A stretch of 48,961 bases of DNA, from the NCBI GenBank assembly GCA_036522155.1, contig DATDGI010000405.1, forward strand, positions 1 through 48,961, read 5' to 3'. Source of the stretch: UBA9676 sp036522155 (GTDB taxonomy: Bacteria > Actinomycetota > Actinomycetes > Streptosporangiales > Streptosporangiaceae). The translations under genes were made by a program, and so were the position numbers. This document shows positions 17,128 to 24,703 of the stretch, piece by piece; position 1 is the stretch's first letter, and each line of letters starts with the position of its first letter. The notes beneath the pieces are model-generated. The model saw only the letters and a program-made list of their open reading frames with translations. It was not told the DNA's origin and made no database searches.

Positions 17128-17265
17128 CTCTTGACCATAGGTCGCGGCGTCGTCCGCCGGCCAGCCGGTCTGCGGCCTGGTGCTCTTCGTCGTTGATGTG
17201 GCCGCATGGGGCGGCGCATGGGCTCGTTGTTGCTGGCTGGTCAGCCTAGCGGGGCGGGTTCGGGC

Positions 17266-17842
17266 TCAGCGGTGACTGGCGTGCTCGCGGAGCCAGTCCA
17301 GGGCCATGACGCTGGAGTTGAGGATCGAGACGTGTCCGTCGTCTGGGCGTACCCACAGTTCCGCCGTGCGGCAGCGCTGCGCCAGCCACGTGGCGTGCGA
17401 GCTGGGCACGAGCCGGTCCTGGGCGCCGTGCACGAACAGGACGGGGGTGCTTATCTCCCTGAGGTCACAGCCCCAGGGGGTGACGTAGGCCAGGTCGTCG
17501 TCCACCATCCCGCCCTGGTCGGTTTCCAGGGCCTGCTCGACCACGGTGCCCATCCATGACCATGCGCCGAAGAGCGCGGCGTGATCGGCCGGGGTGAATA
17601 CCTCCGGGTCGAACTCGGCGGACGCGAGGTAGGCCTCGAGCGCCGCGCGTCCGGTTGCGGCGGCGCGATACTCCGCGGCGCCAGAGGGGGCCATGCCCGC
17701 GAACCAGTCCAGGCCCTCGGCGCCGAACGGGGCAGGCCCCGATGGCGGTGACGACGGCTTCCTCAGCGTTCAACCGGCTCACGACCAGGCCGCGGCGCTC
17801 AAGATACCGCCGGAAGGCCCCTTCAGCCTCGTCTGTTCGCAT
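17266..17842 (-). pseudogene. Alpha/beta hydrolase pseudogene (internal deletion plus frameshift)
   Basis: The C-terminal half of an alpha/beta hydrolase is clear: PFGAEGLDWFAGM, then STPVLFVHGAQDRLVP with the acid residue and PDDGHVSIL with the catalytic His, ending at 17266. The upstream piece from ATG 17842 (MRTDEAEGAFRRYLERRG) reaches AEEAVVTAIG in another frame; the frames join near 17728-17741 in a G/C run. Between start and AVVTAIG there are only about 30 codons, whereas relatives have roughly 100 holding the oxyanion loop and the nucleophile Ser elbow. The gene is therefore both deleted and frameshifted and cannot make an active hydrolase. Confidence 0.75.
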
Positions 17843-18040
17843 CGGCTCAGTCTCCCAGCCACGCAAGGGCCGGGCTTCACGACTGGCGGTCGCCGCGTTG
17901 CCTGGCGGGGTAGTGGGATGCCTTCGGGGAGCGTCACAGATCAAGTGGAGCCACCGTGTCGCACATCAAGCAGAGCCGGACAGCGGCGGGTGATCTCCTC
18001 GAGGACGAACTTTGTTCACGCGACGCTAGCGGCGCCCGTG

Positions 18041-18080
18041 TGTGACACATCGGCGGCTGGGCGGCAATTATCAAGTGTGA
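18041..18080 (+). repeat. Duplicated sigma-gene leader, degenerate copy
   Basis: TGTGACAC at 18041-18048 is followed after about 27 bases by GTGTGAGC at the start of the sigma remnant. The same two blocks, with a similar GGC-rich and CAA-containing spacer, occur at 19105-19145 ahead of the intact sigma gene (36 versus 35 bases from block to start). The leader was therefore copied with the coding fragment. Confidence 0.55.
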
Positions 18081-18214
18081 GCGAGCGGACGGTACCCCCG
18101 GTCACCTGGCGGCCGGGGGCGCCGGAGCCGTGCGCTCGCTCCGCGGGCCGGGGCGCGGCGGCCGAGTTCGAGCGGCTGTACCGGGCCAACGTCGACGCGG
18201 TGACCGCGTTCTTG
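18077..18214 (+). pseudogene. Truncated ECF sigma factor remnant
   Basis: From GTG 18077 the first ~46 codons read as the N-terminus of an ECF sigma factor: AEFERLYRANVDAVTAF is closely parallel to AEFEVLYRSNVAAVTAYF in the intact gene at 19140. Similarity ends at about 18211-18214 and the frame continues into unrelated sequence with two copies of TTGAGGCAT (18231-18239 and 18252-18260). Regions 2 to 4 of the sigma factor are gone. It looks like a partial duplicate or the broken copy left by a rearrangement. Confidence 0.65.
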
Positions 18215-18325
18215 TCCTGTGCCAGAGATGTTGAGGCATTGCCAGTGTGTCTTGAGGCATCGAGCGGACCGCTGCCCCACCGAATCGGGCCGGGCGGTCC
18301 GTCATGCCCCGTGTTCTCGGGGTCG

Positions 18326-18760
18326 TCACTGCTGGTTGGAAGCAGCAGGTGGCGTGTCGTGGATGTTGCGCTGGTGGAGGTCAAGCAGATGCCTGCCAGC
18401 GGTCGCAAAGTCAGCGTCGTCATGCAGCACCACCAGCTGATGATGGGCGGCAGTGGCGCAGACGAGCAGGTCCACGCAGCTCAGTGCCCGGTGTGCCCCA
18501 TAGTGAGCTAGCCTGTGCTGGGCTGAATCGATCCACCGCCAGGCGGTCTTCGGGACGGGGGCCTCGGGGTACAGGTCGTCGAACATGGCTGACATCTGCT
18601 CGTACTCGCTCACCGTGCGGGCCGAGCGGCGGAATTCCGCCCGCTGCGGCTGGCAGGAGCCAACGGCACCCACCGTCACGACGTCAGTCCACGCGGCACG
18701 GAGTTTGCTGTCGCGCAGCAGCCGCCACAGCCCAGAGGAATCGACCAGGTAGCGGATCAC
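18326..18760 (-). CDS. vapC: VapC-type toxin, PIN-domain ribonuclease
   Basis: A 144-residue PIN-domain protein. The acidic metal-binding set is visible: Asp7 in RYLVDSS, Glu42 in QRAEFRR, Asp97 in LSCVDLLVCATA, and Asp114/Asp117 in VLHDDADF. Known VapC toxins cleave tRNA or rRNA and are held inactive by VapB. GTG 18760 overlaps the antitoxin stop by four bases (GTGA), the standard arrangement. Complete and apparently functional; sits between the sigma remnant and the intact sigma gene. Confidence 0.9.
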   Translation of the reverse strand: MIRYLVDSSGLWRLLRDSKLRAAWTDVVTVGAVGSCQPQRAEFRRSARTVSEYEQMSAMFDDLYPEAPVPKTAWRWIDSAQHRLAHYGAHRALSCVDLLVCATAAHHQLVVLHDDADFATAGRHLLDLHQRNIHDTPPAASNQQ

Positions 18761-18978
18761 TCAGCGGGTTCTTTCTCCGCTTCGCGCCGCTGCTGCCAGC
18801 CCTCGAAATCCCAGCCCTGGGCAAGCTCCGCATAGTGATCGAGCGCCGCAACCCGCCGATGTCGTGCCGCGTACTCGCGCAGGGCGAGGTTGACGGTGTC
18901 CTTCTTGGTGGTCGCGCCAGAAAGCCGCATCGCTTCTGCCAGCGCGTCGTCGTCCAGGTCGATCTGGGTTACCGCCAT
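18757..18978 (-). CDS. vapB: VapB-type antitoxin
   Basis: A 73-residue protein starting MAVTQIDLDDDALAEAMRLS, a ribbon-helix-helix DNA-binding front end of the VapB (type II TA) family with the TKKDTVNLALREY helix. The C-terminal part (HYAELAQGWDFEGW) is the toxin-wrapping tail. ATG 18978 has GGGAGG six bases upstream; an ATG at 18990 is less well placed. It is expected to neutralise VapC and repress its own promoter. Confidence 0.88.
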   Translation of the reverse strand: MAVTQIDLDDDALAEAMRLSGATTKKDTVNLALREYAARHRRVAALDHYAELAQGWDFEGWQQRREAEKEPAE

Positions 18979-18998
18979 CACACCTCCCATGGTGGTGA

Positions 18999-19017
18999 TG
19001 TATTGCCTCATAATACA
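18999..19017. promoter_or_regulatory. VapB operator palindrome
   Basis: A perfect six-base inverted repeat, TGTATT and AATACA with a seven-base spacer, lies 21 bases ahead of vapB. On the minus strand it overlaps a TATTAT -10-like hexamer. VapB-family antitoxins autoregulate by binding such palindromes over their promoter. Confidence 0.65.
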
Positions 19018-19104
19018 GCTTCCACATCTCGCGCTTGGGGGAGAATCAGCAGGGAGGGGACACCGAACGTGGGCAGCGCTTTTACCCGGGAGCCGCAGCC
19101 CGGG

Positions 19105-19142
19105 TGTGACACCGCTGGGGCAGGGGGCCAACTACTGGTGTG
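19105..19142 (+). promoter_or_regulatory. Leader of ECF sigma gene with TGTGACAC block
   Basis: TGTGACAC starts at 19105, 35 bases ahead of GTG 19140, and the spacer holds CAACTACTGGTGTGAGC-like sequence. The same layout precedes the broken copy at 18041. The conserved block is a candidate -35 element, possibly read by the sigma factor itself. Confidence 0.45.
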
Positions 19143-19769
19143 AGCCAGATGCCGTCGCCATCGCTGAACTCAGCGCGGTCACGCCCGGCGCCGCAGGAAA
19201 GCCGGCCGGCTGACGGCGCGGTTGCTGAGTTCGAGGTGCTGTACCGGTCGAACGTGGCGGCGGTGACCGCTTACTTCGCGCGGCGCAGTGCGGAGCCGCA
19301 GACCGTGGCCGACCTGACCGCGGATACCTTCGTCCAGGCGATCGTGTCGTTCGCCACCTTCGACCCGCGCAAAGGCACGCCACGTGCCTGGGTGTTCGGC
19401 ATCGCCCGGCGGATCTACGCCGCGTACTGCCAAGCACACAGCCAACAGCGGAGCAGGGTGGAGCGCCTGGCGGGCCGCCGGGAACTCGCCCCCGATGAAG
19501 TCGGGGAGCTGATCGACCGGATCGATGCCGAACGCGCTGGCCGGGCGCTGGTCACCGGGCTGACCACGCTGCCCGCCGCGGACCGGGCGGTGGTCGAACT
19601 GGTGGACCTGGCGGGCCTCCAGGCCAAAGAAGCGGCCCAGGTGCTCGGCATCGCGCCGGGCACACTGCGGATGCGGCTGATGCGGGCCCGGGCCCGGCTG
19701 CGGAAAGCGGCTAGCCCGGATCTGGCGCACGGCATTGACCGTACGAGTGAGCCAGAGGTGAAGACATGA
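19140..19769 (+). CDS. ECF-type RNA polymerase sigma factor
   Basis: A 209-residue sigma-70 family factor. Region 2 covers about 30-100 (EFEVLYRSNVAAVTAYF, DLTADTFVQAIVSFATF, RAWVFGIARRIYAAYC) and region 4 about 125-190 (LPAADRAVVELVDLAGLQAKEA, VLGIAPGTLRMRLMRARARL). Start GTG 19140 matches the start of the truncated copy. The stop overlaps the next gene by four bases, so its partner is made together with it. Target regulon unknown. Confidence 0.92.
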   Translation: MSQMPSPSLNSARSRPAPQESRPADGAVAEFEVLYRSNVAAVTAYFARRSAEPQTVADLTADTFVQAIVSFATFDPRKGTPRAWVFGIARRIYAAYCQAHSQQRSRVERLAGRRELAPDEVGELIDRIDAERAGRALVTGLTTLPAADRAVVELVDLAGLQAKEAAQVLGIAPGTLRMRLMRARARLRKAASPDLAHGIDRTSEPEVKT

Positions 19770-20326
19770 CGAAATTCGAAGACCGGCTGTTCGGGCAGCT
19801 GATGACCGAGCACGGGCACCGGCTGCGTGCCGAGGAGCGGCCAGCGCCGGCCCGCCGCCGGGTCCGGCGGCCGGTGTGGCTGGCCACCGGCGCAGTCGGC
19901 ACGGCGGCCGCTGTCACCGCTGCGGTGATGGCGTTCGGCAGCGCGCCCGCCTACGCCGCGTACTCGGTGACCCAGCACAACGGCACCGTGACGGTGGCGG
20001 TCAACCGCCTATCCGGCGTGGCCGGAGCCAATGCGGCCCTGCATGCGATCCGCGCCCGGGTAGTGGTCGTCCCGGTGCGGCCAGGCTGCCCGTCGATCGG
20101 GTCGATGCCGCGCCCCCGGCCGGCCCCGCACCCGGCGGTGTCGGTCGCCACCGGGGTGAACGGGCACGGGCATCGCTCTGTCACGGTCAAGGTGGGCAAG
20201 GGCGCCATCCCCGCCGGGGACACGATGATACTGGCGTTCAGCGGTGGCCGGGGCAACTCGCTGGGGGCTGGGGGCATCATCACCGGGCCCGTGCCCCGCT
20301 GCGTGAGCCTCCCGCCCGCGCCGTAG
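19766..20326 (+). CDS. Membrane-anchored protein co-translated with sigma factor
   Basis: A 186-residue protein with a basic cytoplasmic head (~35 residues, RLRAEERPAPARRRVRRP), one membrane helix (LATGAVGTAAAVTAAVMAF) and a ~130-residue outer part rich in Gly and beta-forming residues. Position (ATGA overlap with the sigma gene) is where an anti-sigma factor would be expected, but no zinc or ASD-type anti-sigma motif is visible in the short head. It may be a noncanonical regulator or a product of the sigma regulon. Confidence 0.75.
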   Translation: MTKFEDRLFGQLMTEHGHRLRAEERPAPARRRVRRPVWLATGAVGTAAAVTAAVMAFGSAPAYAAYSVTQHNGTVTVAVNRLSGVAGANAALHAIRARVVVVPVRPGCPSIGSMPRPRPAPHPAVSVATGVNGHGHRSVTVKVGKGAIPAGDTMILAFSGGRGNSLGAGGIITGPVPRCVSLPPAP

Positions 20327-20403
20327 CCCGGTGGGGGTGGCGCCGGCTGGGGCCGGTTTCGGGGATACCGGGTGCACCGGACTGCCTGATCCTCAGCCAG
20401 GAC

Positions 20404-20535
20404 GTGGCCGGCAGGCACTGGCTGCTGGACCGCGGCTTCGCCGGCTTCGGCAACGGATTCAACGGCTGGATCAACGGCGGGCGGCTGGTGCCGCTGCCGC
20501 CCCAGGACGGCTATGCCGCCGCCCAGGCGTGGTGA
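20404..20535 (+). other. Short coding-like stretch, possible gene remnant
   Basis: After the sigma-linked gene, one plus-strand frame reads DCLILSQDVAGRHWLLDRGF and then AGFGNGFNGWINGGRLVPLP before a TGA at 20533-20535, with strongly GC-biased third positions. No good start exists; an internal GTG at 20404 would give only 43 residues. It may be the tail of a decayed neighbour. The rest of 20327-20548 shows no gene. Confidence 0.25.
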
Positions 20536-20548
20536 CCGGCGCCCGGTG

Positions 20549-20719
20549 TTACCGGGACGGGGCGCGGAGCGCTTCTGGATGCGCCCGGCGGTAGTGCTCG
20601 GTCAGCACTTCGCTTATCTTGCCGGGCCGGTAAGCGACCGTGCGCCGGCAGATCTGGCAGCGCACGGTCGGAAGCTGGGTGACGGTGACCGGGAAGCGGC
20701 GGGAACTTCTGGTGCTCAC
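20549..20719 (-). CDS. Small C2H2-like zinc-finger protein
   Basis: A 56-residue basic protein starting at GTG 20719 (MSTRSSRRFPVTVTQLP). It contains CQIC, 17 residues, then HYRRAH, a CxxC...HxxxxH layout that can bind zinc and nucleic acid. GAGG lies just ahead of the start. The coding frame is clean to the stop at 20549. Longer starts run into the divergent serine hydrolase and lack codon support. Function unknown; size and charge suggest a nucleic-acid or protein adaptor. Confidence 0.6.
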   Translation of the reverse strand: MSTRSSRRFPVTVTQLPTVRCQICRRTVAYRPGKISEVLTEHYRRAHPEALRAPSR

Positions 20720-20757
20720 CGCCTCATGATGCCAGCCCAGACGGCCTGCTGTCGCCT

Positions 20758-21933
20758 CTAGCTGGCCAGCGCGGTGTAGGCGGCGGCCTGGATCTCGCGG
20801 TGCACCGGCGGGGCATCCGGGGACTCGAACATCCGCTGGGTGAGCACGATCACCGTGAGATCGTGGGCCGGGTCGACCAGCCAGGAGGTGCCGAGCCCGC
20901 CGTCCCAGCCAAACGCGCCGCTGTCGAGCACGGACTGGCAGAACGACCACGACTGGCCCACGAAGAAATCCGGCCCGAGCCCGCCGTGCGCCTTCTGCGC
21001 GGGCGTCAGCTGGTCAGTGGTCATGGCCCGCGCGGCCTCCGCCGTGAGTACCGGGGCACCGCCGTTCAGCAGCATCCTCGCGAAGGCGAGCAGGTCGTCC
21101 ACGGTCGATAGGAGCCCGGCACCCCCGTCGCCGAACGCCGGTGGCCGGCTCCAGGCCCCGTCCGGCTCGTCCCGCACGGCCAGCCCGTCCGGGGTGGGCT
21201 GGTAGGCGGTCGCCAGCCGCCCGGTGTCGGCGGTCCAGAAGGCGGTATCGCTCATGCCGAGCGGCTCGAAGATGCGCGTCCGCAGCACCTCGGCGAACGG
21301 CTGGCCGGCCGCCCGGGCCAGCAGCACCCCCAGTACCTGCGCACCGGTGTTGTACAGCCAGCGCTCGCCCGGCTGGGCCAGCAGCGGCAGGCGGCCGAGC
21401 CCGGCGATCCAGGTGTCCGGGTCCGGCTGCACCGCCGGGTCCGGCGGGCCGAGCGCGGCCAGCCGCAGTTCCGCCTCCGCCGTCATCACCGGCCAGGGCG
21501 TGGCCGCGAAGAACATCGGTGTCGCCGCGCCGAAGCCGAAGGTGAAGGTCAGCAGGTCGCGGGTGGTGATCGGGCGCACGGCGGGCACGGTGTCGGCCAG
21601 CGGCCCGTCCATGGCCCGCAGCACCCGCCGCCCGGCCAGCTCGGGCAGCAGCCGGTCGACCGGCTCGTCCAGCCCGATCAGCCCCTCGGCCACCAGCGCC
21701 AGGGTGGCCGCGCCGGTAACCGGCTTGGTGGTGGAGGCGATCCGGAACAGTGAGTCGCGGGTCACCGGCGGGCCGCCGACGGCGAGCGTGCCCAGCGCCT
21801 CCACGTGCACCTGGCCGCCGCACGCGACCAGCGCGACCAGCCCAGGGACCCGCTCGTCCCCGACGTGCCGCTGCGCCACCGCCCGCAGCCGGCCCAGCCC
21901 GTCGGCGGACAGCCGGTCAGTCACAGGACCCAC
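20758..21933 (-). CDS. Serine hydrolase, beta-lactamase class C family
   Basis: A 391-residue penicillin-binding-protein-like serine hydrolase. The catalytic S-x-x-K is STTK in RIASTTKPVTG (about residue 66), the Y-x-N equivalent is YNTG, and the third box is WDGG in FGWDGGLGTSW. No signal peptide, so it is cytoplasmic and probably an esterase or peptidase rather than an antibiotic-resistance enzyme. Start GTG 21933 or GTG 21924 are both possible; both overlap the upstream gene. Confidence 0.9.
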   Translation of the reverse strand: MGPVTDRLSADGLGRLRAVAQRHVGDERVPGLVALVACGGQVHVEALGTLAVGGPPVTRDSLFRIASTTKPVTGAATLALVAEGLIGLDEPVDRLLPELAGRRVLRAMDGPLADTVPAVRPITTRDLLTFTFGFGAATPMFFAATPWPVMTAEAELRLAALGPPDPAVQPDPDTWIAGLGRLPLLAQPGERWLYNTGAQVLGVLLARAAGQPFAEVLRTRIFEPLGMSDTAFWTADTGRLATAYQPTPDGLAVRDEPDGAWSRPPAFGDGGAGLLSTVDDLLAFARMLLNGGAPVLTAEAARAMTTDQLTPAQKAHGGLGPDFFVGQSWSFCQSVLDSGAFGWDGGLGTSWLVDPAHDLTVIVLTQRMFESPDAPPVHREIQAAAYTALAS

Positions 21934-22519
21934 CCGCCAGCCAGCGGCTGCCCCGCTGGTAGAGGGCCGCCACCTCCGGCCCGGTCAGGCCCGGCATGTC
22001 CGGCTTGACCGGGTAGCCGATGCCCACCTGCAGGTAGGCCAGGTGCCGGTAGCCCTCGGGGAAGCGGGCCAGCACGCTGCCGTCGAGTTCGAGCCGCGCC
22101 GCGGGGTCCACCGGGTCGAGCCGGTCCTTCTCGTAGATCGGCTGCCGCAGCACGATGCCCCAGCGGCCGTCCCGGCGCTCGATGAAGTCGTAGAACCGCC
22201 CGGTGCAGACCACGTCGCACACCACGTCGTGCACTGGCGCGCGCTGGTTGATCGTCATCTTGGTCTGGCTGATGGCCCGGTCGCCGGCCACGTCCACCGA
22301 GTTGCCGCCGAGGAAGTGCACGATCCGCACCCCCCGGTCGAAGCCCTCCTGGCTGACCCGGATGAAGTCCTCGAACGGGCCCTGGAACCAGGTGGCCATC
22401 ATCCGGCCGTCGTCGTGCCAGACGGTACGGAACCGCTCCCAGTCACCGGCGTCACGCCACACCGCCCAGTTCTCCACCAGTTCCCGGATCGCCAGCCGGT
22501 CCACCGCCACGCCGTCCAT
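21917..22519 (-). CDS. SnoaL-like/NTF2-family protein
   Basis: A 200-residue NTF2-like protein of the larger SnoaL_4 kind. It starts DRLAIRELVENWAVWRD, with WERFRTVWHDDGRMMATWF next (the Asp/His region used as acid-base in some members), then HFLGGNSVDV and GRFYDFIERRDGRWGI. Related folds include ring-hydroxylating dioxygenase small subunits and dehydratases. ATG 22519 has a strong AAGGAGG site. The serine hydrolase overlaps its end, so the two form an operon, possibly for breakdown of an ester or lactone. Confidence 0.8.
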   Translation of the reverse strand: MDGVAVDRLAIRELVENWAVWRDAGDWERFRTVWHDDGRMMATWFQGPFEDFIRVSQEGFDRGVRIVHFLGGNSVDVAGDRAISQTKMTINQRAPVHDVVCDVVCTGRFYDFIERRDGRWGIVLRQPIYEKDRLDPVDPAARLELDGSVLARFPEGYRHLAYLQVGIGYPVKPDMPGLTGPEVAALYQRGSRWLAGGSCD

Positions 22520-22602
22520 CCAGCCTCCTTAGCCGATGATCACGCCCGATACGATGATGTCAGCAGTACCGGACACGACGACGCGGCACAAGCGGAGCTT
22601 CG

Positions 22603-23163
22603 ATGCGGGTCATTGCGGGCGCCGCCAAGGGCCGGATCCTGAGGTCCCCACCGACGCGGGAGACCCGGCCCATCACCGACCGGGCCAAGGAAAGCCTGTT
22701 CAGCATCCTGGGGCCGCGCATACCCGGCAGCCGGTTCCTTGACCTGTTCGCCGGCACCGGCGGGGTCGGCATCGAGGCCCTTAGCCGGGGCTGCGGCGAG
22801 GCCTTCTTCGTCGAGCGGTCCGCGCGCGCGGTGGCCAACATCCGGCACAACCTGGAACTGACCCGGCTGGCCGCCAACGCGCACGTGGTGCCCGCGGACG
22901 TCTTCTCCTACCTGCGCGGCAGCCCGTCGGCGTTCGGCATCATCTTCCTGGCGCCGCCGCAGTGGCACGGGCTGTGGACCCGGGCCGTTCAGCTCATCGA
23001 CCGCGAGCCGGGCTGGCTGGACCCGGACGGGCTGGTCGTGGTGCAGCATGACCCGTCCGAGAGCACCGGGCTCCCGCTGGCCTGGCTGCGGGAGTCCGGT
23101 GAGCGCACCTACGCGCGGGTCAGGTTCACGTTCTTCAGCCCGCCCGCATCCGCCGCCGGCTGA
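22603..23163 (+). CDS. RsmD-family rRNA guanine methyltransferase (variant motif)
   Basis: A 186-residue methylase. MRVIAGAAKGRILRSPP, RPITDRAKESLFSIL and LDLFAGTGGVGIEALSRG are classic RsmD, the enzyme for m2G966 in 16S rRNA. The catalytic DPPY/DPPF motif is replaced by LAPPQWHGLW, a form I recall from a divergent RsmD subgroup. It keeps the Pro pair but lacks the usual acidic and aromatic residues, so activity or target may differ. ATG 22603 follows a modest GCGGAG site. Confidence 0.8.
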   Translation: MRVIAGAAKGRILRSPPTRETRPITDRAKESLFSILGPRIPGSRFLDLFAGTGGVGIEALSRGCGEAFFVERSARAVANIRHNLELTRLAANAHVVPADVFSYLRGSPSAFGIIFLAPPQWHGLWTRAVQLIDREPGWLDPDGLVVVQHDPSESTGLPLAWLRESGERTYARVRFTFFSPPASAAG

Positions 23164-23210
23164 CCAGGTGACCGCCCACCACGGCTCGCGGCATCTGCAC
23201 GGGCGCCGGT

Positions 23211-23228
23211 ATTGCTCGAATGCGCAAT
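23211..23228. promoter_or_regulatory. Candidate TetR operator
   Basis: An 18-base imperfect palindrome with arms ATTGC and GCAAT lies 30 bases ahead of the TetR gene, in a locally AT-richer stretch with TAAGCT-like promoter sequence after it. TetR regulators commonly bind such sites at their own promoter. Only the arms match well. Confidence 0.35.
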
Positions 23229-23257
23229 AATCAGCTCGGATAAGCTAACATGAGGGC

Positions 23258-23917
23258 ATGCCATCGTCACAGCAGACCCAGGCTGGCCGCGGAGCTACTG
23301 CCCGGACGTTCACCGAGCGGGCACGGCGGGCCCAGATCGTTGACGCGGCGATCGAGACCATCGCCGAACTCGGCTTCCGGCGCGCCTCGTTCGGGCAGAT
23401 CGCCCGGCGAGCCGGTCTGTCGAGCACCGGGCTCATCACCTACCACTTCGACGGGCGCGACGACCTGGTCCGGCAGGTCGTCGCGGACATCGTTTCCGAC
23501 ATCGCCTCGTTCATGGCCGAGCGGATGGCCGGTGTGACCGGACCGGCGGAGGCGCTGCGGGCATACATCGAGGGCACCGTCGGGTTCGTAGCCGCCAACC
23601 GCTCCAAGATGAAGGTGCTGGCCGACATCTTCGTGAGCGGCGGTTTCCCCTACGGCCCCGCCGACGACGCGGTAGCGGTCTCGCCGATCGAGGAGATCCT
23701 GCGAGCCGGGCAGGCGGCCGGGGTGTTCCGCGCCTTCGACCCCACGGTCATGGCGACCCTTGTCCAGCGATCGGTGGACGGCCTGCCGTTCCTCCTCGAA
23801 CGCCAGCCCGGCCTGGACCTCGCCGCGTTCGCCGGGGAAGTGGCCACCGTTTTCGACCTCGCCACCCGCGCTGAACCGCTCGTGATCTTCGACCTCGCCG
23901 CGGAACGGCAGAACTAA
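23258..23917 (+). CDS. TetR family transcriptional regulator
   Basis: A 219-residue repressor. The DNA-binding domain covers about 20-70: RRAQIVDAAIETIAELGFRR, FGQIARRAGLSSTGLITYHF, FDGRDDLVRQVV. The C-terminal ligand domain is typical in length and includes a TetR_C-like helix set. ATG 23258 follows an A/T-rich leader. The downstream membrane protein starts right at its stop codon, so the regulator probably controls that gene and itself. Confidence 0.92.
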   Translation: MPSSQQTQAGRGATARTFTERARRAQIVDAAIETIAELGFRRASFGQIARRAGLSSTGLITYHFDGRDDLVRQVVADIVSDIASFMAERMAGVTGPAEALRAYIEGTVGFVAANRSKMKVLADIFVSGGFPYGPADDAVAVSPIEEILRAGQAAGVFRAFDPTVMATLVQRSVDGLPFLLERQPGLDLAAFAGEVATVFDLATRAEPLVIFDLAAERQN

Positions 23918-24703
23918 GTGCCCGGCGAAACCAAGACCGCCGGCAGCGGGCCAGCCAGCGATGGGGAAGTTGCGCCCCTCGCCACTTCGGTGGGAGCGCC
24001 CGGTGCGCCCGGAGGGGTGACCGCTGGCCCAGAGGGGCCCAGCGCCCGGCCGGGAAACCCGGGCGGCACCCTGGTCACCCTGGGCGTCGACGTGGTACTG
24101 CCCATCGTCCTCTACTACTCACTTCATGCGGCAGGATTCAGCAGCATCGTCGCGCTGGCCGCTGGCGCAGCGGTGCCCGCCCTCGGTGCGGCGGTAAAGC
24201 TGATCAAGAATCGCCACCTCGACATGCTGGCGGTGCTCGTCGTCGCCAGTGCTGCTCTTAGCATCGCCCTGTCGTTCGTGTCCGGCAGCCCCCGGTTCCT
24301 GCTGGCCAAAGACGGATGGATTACCGGAGCATGGGGTGTCTGGATGCTCATGGGGGCCCGGGCCGCCCGGCCTCCGACGTATGTCATCGCCCGGCCGCTG
24401 ATGGAGGGCCGCCGCATCTTCGGGACCGCCTCGTGGGAGAAGCTCTGGGAGCAGTCGCCTGATTTCCGCCGGATGTGGCGGGTGACCGCTGTCATGTGGG
24501 GACTGGCGTTGCTCGCCGATGCCGGCATCAGGATTCTCATGGCCTACGCCTTGCCCGTCTCGGTCGTTCCCGCCCTCGCGGGCGCGCTCTACCCGGTCAC
24601 CGTCCTCGTCCTGCAGGTCGTGACCAACGTGTATTTCCATCGTGCCGGGCTCTATCGCATGCTCGGCGCGCGGTGGGCAAGCCGGACCGGCCCCGGCCGG
24701 TAG
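23918..24703 (+). CDS. VC0807-like integral membrane protein
   Basis: A 261-residue membrane protein, with a Gly/Ala/Pro-rich N-terminus of ~50 residues and then about six helices (LGVDVVLPIVLYYSLHAAGF, LAVLVVASAALSIALSF, and later VMWGLALLADAGIRILMAYA). The spacing and KLIKNRHLD loop match VC0807-family proteins, whose function is unknown. GTG 23918 directly follows the TetR stop. The stop at 24703 abuts the stop of the convergent regulator with no gap. Confidence 0.75.
   Translation: MPGETKTAGSGPASDGEVAPLATSVGAPGAPGGVTAGPEGPSARPGNPGGTLVTLGVDVVLPIVLYYSLHAAGFSSIVALAAGAAVPALGAAVKLIKNRHLDMLAVLVVASAALSIALSFVSGSPRFLLAKDGWITGAWGVWMLMGARAARPPTYVIARPLMEGRRIFGTASWEKLWEQSPDFRRMWRVTAVMWGLALLADAGIRILMAYALPVSVVPALAGALYPVTVLVLQVVTNVYFHRAGLYRMLGARWASRTGPGR

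Noticed and set aside
18016..18423. Minus-strand ORFs covering the sigma remnant
   Set aside because: They overlap a plus-strand frame with clear sigma similarity and the vapC end, and show no family features.
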